From Actinomycetes bacterium (lineage in GTDB: Bacteria > Actinomycetota > Acidimicrobiia > Spongiisociales > SHLN01), in the NCBI GenBank assembly GCA_024638625.1, contig JAHEJY010000011.1:1-40222 (forward strand): a stretch of DNA of 40,222 nucleotides, in the 5' to 3' direction. The position numbers were made by a program, and so were the translations under genes. The notes beneath the pieces are model-generated. The model was not told the origin of the DNA and ran no database searches. It saw nothing but the letters and a program-made list of their open reading frames with translations. How positions within the stretch are numbered: the first letter of the stretch is position 1; each line of letters opens with the position of its first letter. Positions 25,487-33,448 of this stretch are shown here, one piece after another.

Positions 25487-26404
25487 ATGAGACGCAACGA
25501 CCTTCAGATCACTTTGCTCGCCGGGGGCGTCGGTGGGGCCCGCATGGCTCGCGCTTTGACCAGTGCAGTGCCGGACGAGAACCTGACCGTCATCGTCAAT
25601 ATCGGCGACGATGAGTCTATGTACGGCCTCGCCATTTCGCCTGACCTCGACTCGGTCGTCTACACACTCGCGGGCGTGGAAGGCGATGACGGGTGGGGAC
25701 GACGAAACGACACCTTCTTTGCGATGGACAGTCTGGCTGCATTGGGCATGGACACCACCTTTCGTCTAGGTGATCTCGACCTCGGACTCAATGTCATGCG
25801 TACCCAAAGCCTTGCATCAGGCGAGCCGCTTTCATCGATCACCCGTCATATCTCAACTTGTTTCGACATCGGTGCATCTGTTCTTCCGGCGTCCGACCAA
25901 CCCGTCCCCACGAGAGTCCACACAGCAACGATGGGTGAACTCAGCTTCCAGGAGTACTTTGTCATCCACGGCGCCGGACCTGTCGTCGATGGCCTCACGT
26001 TCCAAAACGCCGCCGAAGCCAAAGCCGCGCCGGGAGTTGTCGAGTCGATCGAAGGGGCCGACCTGCTAGTCATAGCTCCGAGCAATCCTCCTCTCTCGAT
26101 TTGGCCGATTCTGGCTATCCCCCAAATCCGGGAGTCAGTGCGGATGGCGCCTACGGTCGTCGGAGTCAGCCCATTTGTGGGAGGCCGACCGGTCAAAGGT
26201 CCAACCGACCGGGTCATGGCTTCGCTTGGCTACGACCCATCCCACGCAGGCGTAGTCGACTCCTACGACGGGCTACTCTCACATCTGATCGTCGATCAGG
26301 AGCCGCCAGATGGCGACGTGGAGTGCATTGTCCACGACACGATGATGAACACCCCAGAGCGGGGTGCCGATTTTGGCGAGTGGTTCGGCACGCTGTGGAC
26401 GTGA
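25487..26404 (+). CDS. cofD: F420 biosynthesis phospho(enol)pyruvyl/lactyl transferase CofD (FbiA)
   Basis: Transfers the activated phospholactyl or phosphoenolpyruvyl group to the deazaflavin Fo, giving (dehydro)F420-0. The 305 residues have the nucleotide-binding [15 protein letters not shown] (10-24), [19 protein letters not shown], and [13 protein letters not shown], all typical of CofD/FbiA. Actinobacteria generally use phosphoenolpyruvate, so the product is probably dehydro-F420-0; this is family knowledge. It overlaps cofE by three bases (GTGA), and the pair forms a small operon. The spacer to the divergent gene is only 24 bases, so its promoter must lie largely inside the neighbouring coding sequence, or transcripts may be nearly leaderless. 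Confidence 0.95.
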   Translation: MRRNDLQITLLAGGVGGARMARALTSAVPDENLTVIVNIGDDESMYGLAISPDLDSVVYTLAGVEGDDGWGRRNDTFFAMDSLAALGMDTTFRLGDLDLGLNVMRTQSLASGEPLSSITRHISTCFDIGASVLPASDQPVPTRVHTATMGELSFQEYFVIHGAGPVVDGLTFQNAAEAKAAPGVVESIEGADLLVIAPSNPPLSIWPILAIPQIRESVRMAPTVVGVSPFVGGRPVKGPTDRVMASLGYDPSHAGVVDSYDGLLSHLIVDQEPPDGDVECIVHDTMMNTPERGADFGEWFGTLWT

Positions 26405-27111
26405 AGCCCGACCTGGCGGTGTTCGGAATCCCGGATATCCCAGAGATCGAAACCGGAGCACCGCTCGCCGACATCATCGGTGACGCGATCACCCGCCGAC
26501 TTACCAGGCTCCGGGACCACGACATCGTCGTCGTCACCCACAAGATCGTTTCGAAGGCGGAAGGTCGGTTTGCGGTAACTCGCGACGGGTCAGTCGCCTC
26601 CCTCGTCGAATCCGAAGCCTCCGCAATCCTACGGAGACGAGGCGATCTGACCATCACTCGAACCCGCCACGGCTATATCTGCGCGAACGCCGGAGTCGAT
26701 CGTTCCAATGTGCCGGGAGATCGCGTCGTATTGCTACCCGTGCATCCCGATCGGTCGGCGGCATCTCTGCGAGATGCGATGGTGCGCCGGTTCGAGGTTG
26801 ATGTGTCGGTGGTGGTCACCGATACGTTCGGCCGGGCATGGCGACGCGGCCTCGTGGACGTTGCGATCGGCATCGCAGGCCTTCCCGCGTTGATCGATCA
26901 TCGGAACCAAGCGGATCACACCGGTCGGATCATGGAGGTAACCGAAATTGCCATTATCGACGAGATCGCAGCTGCAGCAGATTTGGTAATGGGCAAAGCG
27001 ACGATGGTCCCGGTCGCGGTGGTTCGTGGTCTCAGGCTGGAGCCACCTACCGTCGGGAACGGAAAAGCAACAGACCTGGTCCGCTCGCCCGCAGAGGACT
27101 TCTTTCTCTAG
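26401..27111 (+). CDS. cofE: F420-0:gamma-glutamyl ligase CofE, stand-alone
   Basis: Adds gamma-linked glutamates to F420-0 using GTP. The 236 residues show CofE motifs: VVTHKIVSKAEGR near the N-terminus, NAGVDRSNV in the middle, DTFGRAWRRG, and IDEIAAAADLVMGKA. The mycobacterial FbiB (about 448 residues) fuses this domain to a nitroreductase-like domain that reduces dehydro-F420-0; that second domain is absent here. The GTG at 26401-26403 overlaps the cofD stop; GTG 26395 in the same frame is an alternative. The stop shares the palindrome CTAG with the stop of the convergent epimerase. Confidence 0.93.
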   Translation: MKPDLAVFGIPDIPEIETGAPLADIIGDAITRRLTRLRDHDIVVVTHKIVSKAEGRFAVTRDGSVASLVESEASAILRRRGDLTITRTRHGYICANAGVDRSNVPGDRVVLLPVHPDRSAASLRDAMVRRFEVDVSVVVTDTFGRAWRRGLVDVAIGIAGLPALIDHRNQADHTGRIMEVTEIAIIDEIAAAADLVMGKATMVPVAVVRGLRLEPPTVGNGKATDLVRSPAEDFFL

Positions 27112-28040
27112 GACGAATCCCGGAACCAGGCAACAGTCTTGTTGAGCCCCGACTCGAGGGTTTCCCGCGGAGCCCAGTCGAGATGTTCCCGGGCTGCAGT
27201 GGCGTCGATCACGCTCCGTGCCAAATCGCCCGCCTTGGCAGGACCATGAATGGGTGCGCCCTCGAACCCGACTGCCCCTGCCAAAGCGCTGTAGAGCTGA
27301 GAAACGGAGGTGGCCTCACCGGTTCCGATATTGAGCAACCGGCCGCCTCCCACGGTGCTCGCCTTGACGAACGCATCGACGACATCCGAGACAAACACAT
27401 AATCGCGTTGCTGGGAACCATCTCCGTTGATCGTCGGAGCTTTCCCATCGAGCATCAACCGCGCGAAAATCGCGACTACGCCCGCCTCGCCGTACGGGTC
27501 CTGTCTCGGCCCATATACGTTTCCCAGAGCCATCGCCATGTAGTCGAGACCGTATTGATCTCGAAAGAACCGAAAATAGTCCTCGACGATCTTCTTGGAT
27601 ATGCCATAGGGACTGTCAGGACGTTTTGGCTGGAGCTCGGTGGCGGGTTCCGTCACTTCTCCGTATATGGCGCCACCCGATGACGCGAACACAATGCGTT
27701 GCGTGCCACTGAGGCGAGCGGCCTCCAGCAGATTCACGGTGCCCACGACATTGACCGTTGCATCGAACACGGGATCATCTACAGATGGTCGAACTGCGCT
27801 CTGGGCGGCGAGATGGAACAAGAGGTCCGGCCGAACGTCAGAGAACAGTGCACCTATTTCAGGCGAGGTGATGTCGAGATCAATGAGCCGGGCTCCGTCA
27901 TCCAGGACTCCGGTGAGGCGGTCCAACCGACCCTTGGAGAGATTGTCGACGATCAGGACGTCGTGGCCCTCGGCAACAAGCCGGTCGGCAAGGTGAGACC
28001 CGATGAATCCTGCTCCGCCAGTGATGAGTGAGGTGGTCAT
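27108..28040 (-). CDS. NAD-dependent sugar epimerase, UDP-glucose 4-epimerase-like
   Basis: Extended short-chain dehydrogenase of 310 residues. The Rossmann motif GGAGFIG spans 8-14, the catalytic Tyr145 and Lys149 lie in PYGISKK, and Ser120-Ser121 lie in FASSGGAIYGE. The overall pattern (HLAAQSAVRPSVDDP, GNVYGPRQDPYGEAG) is that of GalE-like UDP-hexose 4-epimerases of bacteria and archaea. It is the last gene of the ugd-uxs-manC operon, with an ATGA overlap to manC. UDP-Glc/UDP-Gal is the likely substrate pair, though UDP-GlcA 4-epimerase is possible given the upstream UDP-glucuronate genes. Confidence 0.88.
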   Translation of the reverse strand: MTTSLITGGAGFIGSHLADRLVAEGHDVLIVDNLSKGRLDRLTGVLDDGARLIDLDITSPEIGALFSDVRPDLLFHLAAQSAVRPSVDDPVFDATVNVVGTVNLLEAARLSGTQRIVFASSGGAIYGEVTEPATELQPKRPDSPYGISKKIVEDYFRFFRDQYGLDYMAMALGNVYGPRQDPYGEAGVVAIFARLMLDGKAPTINGDGSQQRDYVFVSDVVDAFVKASTVGGGRLLNIGTGEATSVSQLYSALAGAVGFEGAPIHGPAKAGDLARSVIDATAAREHLDWAPRETLESGLNKTVAWFRDSS

Positions 28041-29077
28041 GAAGGTGCTGCGAAGGTTACTGAGCCTGGAGAGAGCTCCGACCCGGGGGCAACGCGCAGG
28101 CCGGCCGATAATTCACAGTCGCGACCGATCACTGCCTCGGCGCCGACCACCGTGCTGTCCGACAAGCGAGCCCCATCGACGATCGCGTGCCAACCGACGA
28201 TCGAATCCTGAACGACTGAACCCGGTCGTATCGTCGCGCCGGCGAGCACGATCGATTCGCTGACGCTCGCACCCCGTTCGATTACGGCTCCAGGAGCAAC
28301 GTAGTTCCAACGACCCTCGAGTTGTCCCGCAACATCGGCGCCCACGTGCAAATGGGACGGTTCCATCTCAACCAGTCTCGATTTACCGGCAGCAACGTCC
28401 CGGTGTGTCTGCAGATACAGAGGCGGGGTCCCGATGTCCAACCAGACCCCATCGATGGTTACGCCTCCCAGAAGCCCCTGCTCAACCAATGATGGAAAAA
28501 CCGTCTGTTCGAAGGACAGTGCCCCCTCTGGATACCCATCGAACACGGAGCGAGACACCAGGTACATCCCGGCGTTGACCGAGCTGGTGGGCGACGTGCC
28601 GGGCGGCGGCTTTTCGATGAAACGTTCGACGTTCCCGTTGTCGTCAGTAACAACCACGCCGTACGCGCTGGTGTCATCCACCGCAACCAATGACAGCACC
28701 GCCGGAAGGTCAGGGGCATTCTCGACAAACTGAGAGAGATTTCCTTCTAACACGACGTCTCCGTTGAGCACGAGGAACCGGTCGTCGAGATGGTCTCGTA
28801 CCGCGACCAGAGGACCAGCCGTGTCCAGCCTCGTGTGTTCGACAGCAAGGTGGACGATCGGCTCGGTCATCCCTTCGGCATAGGCACGCCAGGCCGATTC
28901 ATGGCTCGTGCCGATGGCGAGGATGACTTCCTCGACCCCCACCTCGGCCAGCAATCTGAATTGCAGCTCGATGAACGGAACGCCTGCCACCGGCAGCAGC
29001 CCTTTCGGCACCGTGTCCGTCAAGGGCCACACTCGCGTCCCTCGACCGCCGACCAGCAACACCGCTTGTCGAATCAC
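28037..29077 (-). CDS. Mannose-1-phosphate guanylyltransferase-like nucleotidyltransferase
   Basis: Length is 346 residues. The N-terminal nucleotidyltransferase domain has LVGGRGTRVWPLTDTVPKGL, the metal Asp in VLNGDV, and FIEKPPP and VNAGMYL. A C-terminal left-handed beta-helix of hexapeptide-like repeats follows from about residue 250 (NYVAPGAVIERGASVSES). This is the architecture of GDP-mannose pyrophosphorylase (GMPPB/ManC-like) in actinobacteria. With manB at 15799-17160 it would complete the path to GDP-mannose. The GTG start overlaps the uxs stop (GTGA). Glucose-1-phosphate or other sugar specificity cannot be excluded from sequence alone. Confidence 0.85.
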   Translation of the reverse strand: MIRQAVLLVGGRGTRVWPLTDTVPKGLLPVAGVPFIELQFRLLAEVGVEEVILAIGTSHESAWRAYAEGMTEPIVHLAVEHTRLDTAGPLVAVRDHLDDRFLVLNGDVVLEGNLSQFVENAPDLPAVLSLVAVDDTSAYGVVVTDDNGNVERFIEKPPPGTSPTSSVNAGMYLVSRSVFDGYPEGALSFEQTVFPSLVEQGLLGGVTIDGVWLDIGTPPLYLQTHRDVAAGKSRLVEMEPSHLHVGADVAGQLEGRWNYVAPGAVIERGASVSESIVLAGATIRPGSVVQDSIVGWHAIVDGARLSDSTVVGAEAVIGRDCELSAGLRVAPGSELSPGSVTFAAPS

Positions 29078-29997
29078 CCTGCCAGAACCTGCTTGAAATA
29101 TTGGTGCGTCTCAACCAGGCCATCGGCAAGTTCAACCACAGGTTTCCAATCCAGCAACTCGACTGCCCGTGATATGTCAGGCCGGCGTATCTTGGGATCC
29201 GATTGCGGCAGGTCGGTGAAGACCTTCCCGGGATCCCCGGCGATTTCGGCTACCCGATCAGCGAGTTCAAGCATCGTGATCTCGTTTGGATTCCCCAGAT
29301 TCACCGGGAGAGCAACCTCGCTGCGCGACAGACGAATTATTCCTTCGATGAGATCGTCGACATAGCAGAAGGAGCGGGTCTGAGTGCCGTCGCCTTGAAT
29401 CGTCATCGGCTCGCCTTTGATCGCCTGGACGAGGAAGTTGGATACGACCCGACCGTCGTCCGGAGACATGCCGGGACCATACGTATTGAACACGCGAACG
29501 ATGCGGGTCCGGGTATGACGGCCACTGCGGTGAAAAGCGTGAACAAGTGCCTCGGCATAGCGTTTTGCCTCGTCGTAGCAGGCTCGCGGTGACGTGATGT
29601 CGACGTTGCCGAAATACGACTCCTGTTGCGGATGCTCGAGGGGATCCCCGTAGATCTCACTGGTCGATGCGAACGTGAATACTGCGTCATCGCGCTCAGC
29701 CCACTCGAGCATATGCCGGGTTCCCTCAGCCCCGGTGCGCATGGTGCCAATCGGGTCCGTCAAGTATCGGGGAGGCGAGGCCGGAGATGCGAAGTGGTAG
29801 ATGTGAGTAAACCGGCCAGCGATTTCCGGAGGCTCGATCACGTCGCCCTCTATGAACTCGACTCCGTCCGGGACCCCCAAAGGACTGGCACTCGAGAGAT
29901 TGTCGAGCGCAACAACTTCGTAGCCATCAGCCTGTAGCCGCTCGGAGAGATTGCGGCCCAGAAACCCTGCTCCGCCCGTCACGAGCGCTCGGGTCAT
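29074..29997 (-). CDS. UDP-glucuronate decarboxylase (UDP-xylose synthase)-like
   Basis: Length is 307 residues. Short-chain dehydrogenase with GGAGFLG (8-14), HFASPASPPRYLTDPIGTMR, STSEIYGDP, and catalytic Tyr141-x3-Lys145 in CYDEAKR. The ASPASPP segment and TSEIYGDP with the following RxCYDEAKR are hallmarks of UXS, which converts UDP-glucuronate to UDP-xylose with bound NAD. Immediately upstream is UDP-glucose dehydrogenase, which makes the substrate, and the genes overlap by four bases (ATGA). Longer in-frame sequence before the chosen ATG overlaps ugd and is Arg-rich, so it is excluded. The product points to a pentose-containing envelope glycan. Confidence 0.9.
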   Translation of the reverse strand: MTRALVTGGAGFLGRNLSERLQADGYEVVALDNLSSASPLGVPDGVEFIEGDVIEPPEIAGRFTHIYHFASPASPPRYLTDPIGTMRTGAEGTRHMLEWAERDDAVFTFASTSEIYGDPLEHPQQESYFGNVDITSPRACYDEAKRYAEALVHAFHRSGRHTRTRIVRVFNTYGPGMSPDDGRVVSNFLVQAIKGEPMTIQGDGTQTRSFCYVDDLIEGIIRLSRSEVALPVNLGNPNEITMLELADRVAEIAGDPGKVFTDLPQSDPKIRRPDISRAVELLDWKPVVELADGLVETHQYFKQVLAG

Positions 29998-31259
29998 CGG
30001 CCTACGCCGACATAATTGAAGTTCAGGCGATGCATGTCGCGTGGGTCGAGCAAGTTGCGGGCGTCGACGATATTGGCAGTAGCCATCAGCCCGTGCACCT
30101 CTCGCATGTCTACGCCCTGGAATTCGGGCCATTCCGTTGCGATCAACAGGAGGTGGGCGTCGCGAGCGGCCTCAACAGCGCTCTCGACCTGCTTGATTTC
30201 CGAGCTAGACGCCTGGGGATCATATGCCGTTACCACCGCGCCGCGATCCTGCAGAGCGGTCGCAAGATACATCGCAGGCGAATCCCGGAGGTCATCGGTT
30301 CCGGCCTTGAACGCAAGACCCCAGATCGCGACGCGTTTGCCGTCGACGTCGCCACCCAACATGCCAGTGACCTTGTCGAGCATTCTCTCGTGTTGTTGAT
30401 GATTGACCTCGATGACGCCTTTGAGGAGCGAGAAGTCATAGCCGGCCGAATCGGCGATGGCGACGAGAGCCCGGGTGTCTTTGGGAAAGCAACTGCCACC
30501 GTATCCAGGTCCTGGATTGAGGAAGTGAAAGCCGATCCGACGATCGTAGCCCATACCCTTGAGCACGTCCTTGACATCCGCCCCGACTGCTTCGCAGAGG
30601 TTTGCGATGGCGTTGGCGTAGGTGATCCGGGCCGCCAGGTAGGCATTCGATGCGTACTTGATCATCTCCGACGACGCAGGATCGGTGACGATGGTAGGAG
30701 CCTGCAGTCCCTGGTACAGCTCGATCATCGTCTCGGCGGCCGCCTGATCTCTCGTTCCGACGACGATCCGATCCGGGTGCTTGAAATCGCCAACCGCGCT
30801 TCCCTCTCTCAAGAACTCCGGGTTCGAAAGGACTACCACTTCAACGCCCATGTCGTCGAGCTGCTTTTGGAATCTCGCGACCGACCCCACGGGCACCGTT
30901 GATTTCAGAACAACCAATGTGCGATGGCCGAGCGACTTGCCGAAATCATGGAGGGCCGACTCGATGTACGAGATGTCCGCGCTACCGTCCTCATCCTGAG
31001 GTGTTGGCAGCGCGATGAATACGACCCTGGCGTCTGCCACAGCCTCGAGATTGTCATGATGGAAGCTCAGCAGGCCGCTTGCGAGTCCGTCAGACAGGAG
31101 CTGTTCGAGGCCCGACTCGTAGAAGGGCACCTTGCCGGCACGCAGCGTTTCCAGTTTGCCGGCATCGGCCTCGCCGACCCTCACCGTATGACCGAGGGAC
31201 GTGAGCCCGGCCGCCTGTACCAGGCCTACATATCCCGCCCCAATTACCGCGATATTCAT
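29994..31259 (-). CDS. UDP-glucose 6-dehydrogenase
   Basis: Oxidises UDP-glucose to UDP-glucuronate with two NAD. The 421 residues have the N-terminal GAGYVGL motif (7-13), Lys201 and Asn205 in MIKYASNAYLA, the catalytic Cys257 in GYGGSCFPKD, and the C-terminal UDP-binding domain with GLAFKAGTDDLRDSP. All catalytic residues are present. It is the first gene of the operon ugd-uxs-manC-epimerase; each junction overlaps by four bases. The 181-base region before its ATG probably carries the operon promoter and includes three spaced TCGGC repeats. Confidence 0.95.
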   Translation of the reverse strand: MNIAVIGAGYVGLVQAAGLTSLGHTVRVGEADAGKLETLRAGKVPFYESGLEQLLSDGLASGLLSFHHDNLEAVADARVVFIALPTPQDEDGSADISYIESALHDFGKSLGHRTLVVLKSTVPVGSVARFQKQLDDMGVEVVVLSNPEFLREGSAVGDFKHPDRIVVGTRDQAAAETMIELYQGLQAPTIVTDPASSEMIKYASNAYLAARITYANAIANLCEAVGADVKDVLKGMGYDRRIGFHFLNPGPGYGGSCFPKDTRALVAIADSAGYDFSLLKGVIEVNHQQHERMLDKVTGMLGGDVDGKRVAIWGLAFKAGTDDLRDSPAMYLATALQDRGAVVTAYDPQASSSEIKQVESAVEAARDAHLLLIATEWPEFQGVDMREVHGLMATANIVDARNLLDPRDMHRLNFNYVGVGR

Positions 31260-31314
31260 GTGATCACTTTCTGCACCACCATTGTGCTCTCCGCGACATG
31301 TGTTTTTTGCCTCA

Positions 31315-31350
31315 TCGGCACTTGATCTTTCGGCACGTGAATATGTCGGC
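31315..31350. repeat. Three direct TCGGC repeats upstream of the nucleotide-sugar operon
   Basis: TCGGC occurs at 31315-31319, 31330-31334 and 31346-31350, with 15- and 16-base periods; the first two extend to TCGGCAC. They lie 56-91 bases upstream of the ugd ATG and could be a tandem regulator site. The short unit makes chance possible in GC-rich DNA. Confidence 0.3.
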
Positions 31351-31440
31351 TTTACAACCGGCTGACCATGCCGTGGCCGCTAGTTTGCCCATATTGCCGA
31401 CGGGTCGGAAATCGACCTCGTGTTCGCAGGAATCCAACCC

Positions 31441-32730
31441 CTACGCATCGGTCCCGAAAGACGTGGCATCCCTGCCGAGGTACACAACAATATCGGACCC
31501 GGCGGGTACAACCCCATCCGTCGCCGATCCAACCCCGAGCACGTCCACGATGGCCTGAGCCTCACCGAACCATCCCGGGTTTGCGACCACGAGCGTGTCC
31601 GCAACCGATTCCGGAGAATTGTCGGTTTCGGCAACGAACCCGTGGGTGGCAAGCAGATCCCCTGCCGCCGCAGCTGCGCCTTCCCGCCCGTTAGCATTCA
31701 ATACCAGGATGCGCGGCGGCCCCGTATTGGGTGGGGTCAGCGGCTCGCCATTTGCCAACGCAGCAAATACTGCACTGGCCTCGGGCTCTTTGGCTACGAG
31801 ATAACGGGTTCCCTCGAAATCGACCGGCAACGTCACCGCCTCGAGATTCTCGGTGGAGAAATCTCGGAACGTCCACGCCAGATCGACCAACAGCTCAAAA
31901 CCGAGAGCGCTGTCGGTCGTCAGGTCGGGGCCGAGATCGGCGATGAGTCCCTGCATTCCGAGAATGTTGTCCGGCTTACTGACCTGGTTGAGAATCGCGA
32001 AGATCAATTGTTGCTGACGAGCAGTTCGCTCGAGATCCGATCCTGAAAGACTCGACCATTCTCCATCTATGAGTTGTTGGTAACTACGGCTCCTGGCAAA
32101 CGCCAGCGCCTGGGCACCATTCAGCATTTGATTACCGACGCCTACCGACAACCCCGATTTGAGATCGCGAGCGGGAAGCGGGAAATAGAGCTCGACTCCC
32201 CCGAGCACGTCCACGATCGAAACGAAGCTGACAAAGTCGATTTCGATGTAGTGATCAATGCCGATTCCGGAAAGGTCGCTCACAGTCTCGACGATCGCAT
32301 TCGCCCCCCGGGCATACGTTGCATTGATCTTCTCGAACCCGCTCCCGTCCGGCTTCGGCACCTTGAGGTCGCGGGGGAGACTCACGAGCTGCATGACCTC
32401 GGCTTCGCGATCAAAACGAAGCAGCATGACCACATCGGCGCGCTCACCAGGGAAATCGCCGAACTCCCCCTCGATGTCGTCGGTGAGCCCTTCACGGGTA
32501 TCGCTGCCGACCAGCAGGATGACCAATGGTTCATCATCGGCTTTTTGGTCGCCGACGAGGGCGGTCAACTCCTCGGCCGGAATGGTCGGGATGGATTCAT
32601 CCACCGTATCTCGGATCTGCCAAACCCAATACAGCGCGGCGATCACGACAACGTTTGCGATGATGAGCGTCGCCACAAGCGAACGTTTCAGCCATACCCG
32701 GACTGTGACCGGGGAACTATTGACTGCCAA
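31441..32730 (-). CDS. LytR-CpsA-Psr (LCP) family protein with LytR_C domain
   Basis: LCP enzymes attach lipid-linked glycopolymers to peptidoglycan outside the membrane. One membrane helix lies near the N-terminus (SLVATLIIANVVVIAALYWV). The LCP domain has LVGSDTRE, RADVVMLLRF, SLPRDLKV, FEKINATYARG and LNGAQALAFARSR; the conserved Arg and Asp residues are present. A C-terminal LytR_C-type domain (ILVLNANGREGAAAAAGDLL) follows. The start is uncertain: ATG 32814 would overlap the preceding gene by 98 bases with out-of-frame-looking residues, whereas TTG 32730 has GGAAG nine bases upstream and overlaps by 14, giving 429 residues. TTG 32739 is another option. By context it may ligate the glycan made by the neighbouring nucleotide-sugar genes. 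Confidence 0.88.
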   Translation of the reverse strand: MAVNSSPVTVRVWLKRSLVATLIIANVVVIAALYWVWQIRDTVDESIPTIPAEELTALVGDQKADDEPLVILLVGSDTREGLTDDIEGEFGDFPGERADVVMLLRFDREAEVMQLVSLPRDLKVPKPDGSGFEKINATYARGANAIVETVSDLSGIGIDHYIEIDFVSFVSIVDVLGGVELYFPLPARDLKSGLSVGVGNQMLNGAQALAFARSRSYQQLIDGEWSSLSGSDLERTARQQQLIFAILNQVSKPDNILGMQGLIADLGPDLTTDSALGFELLVDLAWTFRDFSTENLEAVTLPVDFEGTRYLVAKEPEASAVFAALANGEPLTPPNTGPPRILVLNANGREGAAAAAGDLLATHGFVAETDNSPESVADTLVVANPGWFGEAQAIVDVLGVGSATDGVVPAGSDIVVYLGRDATSFGTDA

Positions 32731-33448
32731 GGGCGCCAACTTCCGTGACGAAAGCCACGAGTCGATCCAATGCGTCAACCGCCGCCGGCCGGTCAAAATC
32801 TTCGCTGTCGTCATCCAGGAATCGGGTTGCTACGCCCCGGTAGGTCACCAATTCCATATGAGGAACCCGGTGGGTTGCTTGCAAAGCCGGATCCTCTTCT
32901 CCGTAGAGCCCGAGGATCGGTACGGGTACAGCGCCGTCCGTTTCTTCAAGTGGCGCGCCGACGAGGATCAGGCCGGTCACCTCCGGAACTCGCCGGGCGA
33001 ACTCGATCGCAGGCCGGCCTCCCTCGCCGACCCCGAAGACCGTTATTCGATCGCCGGTCGCCCAGGGCACGTCGTCAGAAGATGCAAAATGATGGGCAAC
33101 GTCAAGACTCCGCAACGACCGTTGGAGGGGGGGCCATTCCGGCAGTGGCTTGTCTTTGCGCCACCCGGGCAGTGGCGCACCTCGAAACAGGTCGGGGATG
33201 ATGACAGAGATCCCGTGTCGGGCGAATTTGCGTGCCAGATCTTTCAGATAGCTCGTCAAACCTGGCCGATCATGAGCAACGATTACCGTCGGAAACTGAC
33301 CACCTTCGTCGGGACGCGACAAATAGGCAGGATTCGACCGGGTACCCATGTTGATGGTGGTCGAGCCATACAGAATATTGTGGGTTCCCTCACCCTTAAG
33401 AACCGTCACCTTCACTTCCACGTCGGGGTCTCGGAAGAGTAGCGCCAC
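32717..33448 (-). CDS. Dienelactone-hydrolase-like alpha/beta protein lacking catalytic residues
   Basis: Length is 243 residues. The alpha/beta-hydrolase fold of the dienelactone hydrolase family is clear: PTVIVAHDRPGL, HGISVIIPDLFRG, ITVFGVGEGGRPAIEFA and ILGLYGEEDP. The nucleophile elbow GxCxGG reads G139-V-G-E-G-G144, with Gly141 at the Cys position, and the His of the usual YPGAxHGF segment is Thr208. Only the Asp (186) remains. It is therefore probably not a conventional hydrolase. The GTG start overlaps birA by 53 bases; internal GTG codons (33421, 33415, 33409) or ATG 33349 could be the true start. Operon position between birA and the LCP gene gives little functional hint. Confidence 0.78.
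   Translation of the reverse strand: MALLFRDPDVEVKVTVLKGEGTHNILYGSTTINMGTRSNPAYLSRPDEGGQFPTVIVAHDRPGLTSYLKDLARKFARHGISVIIPDLFRGAPLPGWRKDKPLPEWPPLQRSLRSLDVAHHFASSDDVPWATGDRITVFGVGEGGRPAIEFARRVPEVTGLILVGAPLEETDGAVPVPILGLYGEEDPALQATHRVPHMELVTYRGVATRFLDDDSEDFDRPAAVDALDRLVAFVTEVGALGSQ

Noticed and set aside
32731-32814. Longer LCP start at ATG 32814
   Set aside because: It would overlap the upstream gene by 98 bases, has no ribosome binding site, and the extra residues look like off-frame translation.
32258-33442. Plus-strand open frame of about 394 codons opposite the LCP and hydrolase-like genes
   Set aside because: Antisense to two genes with clear motifs; Arg/Ser/Pro-rich translation.
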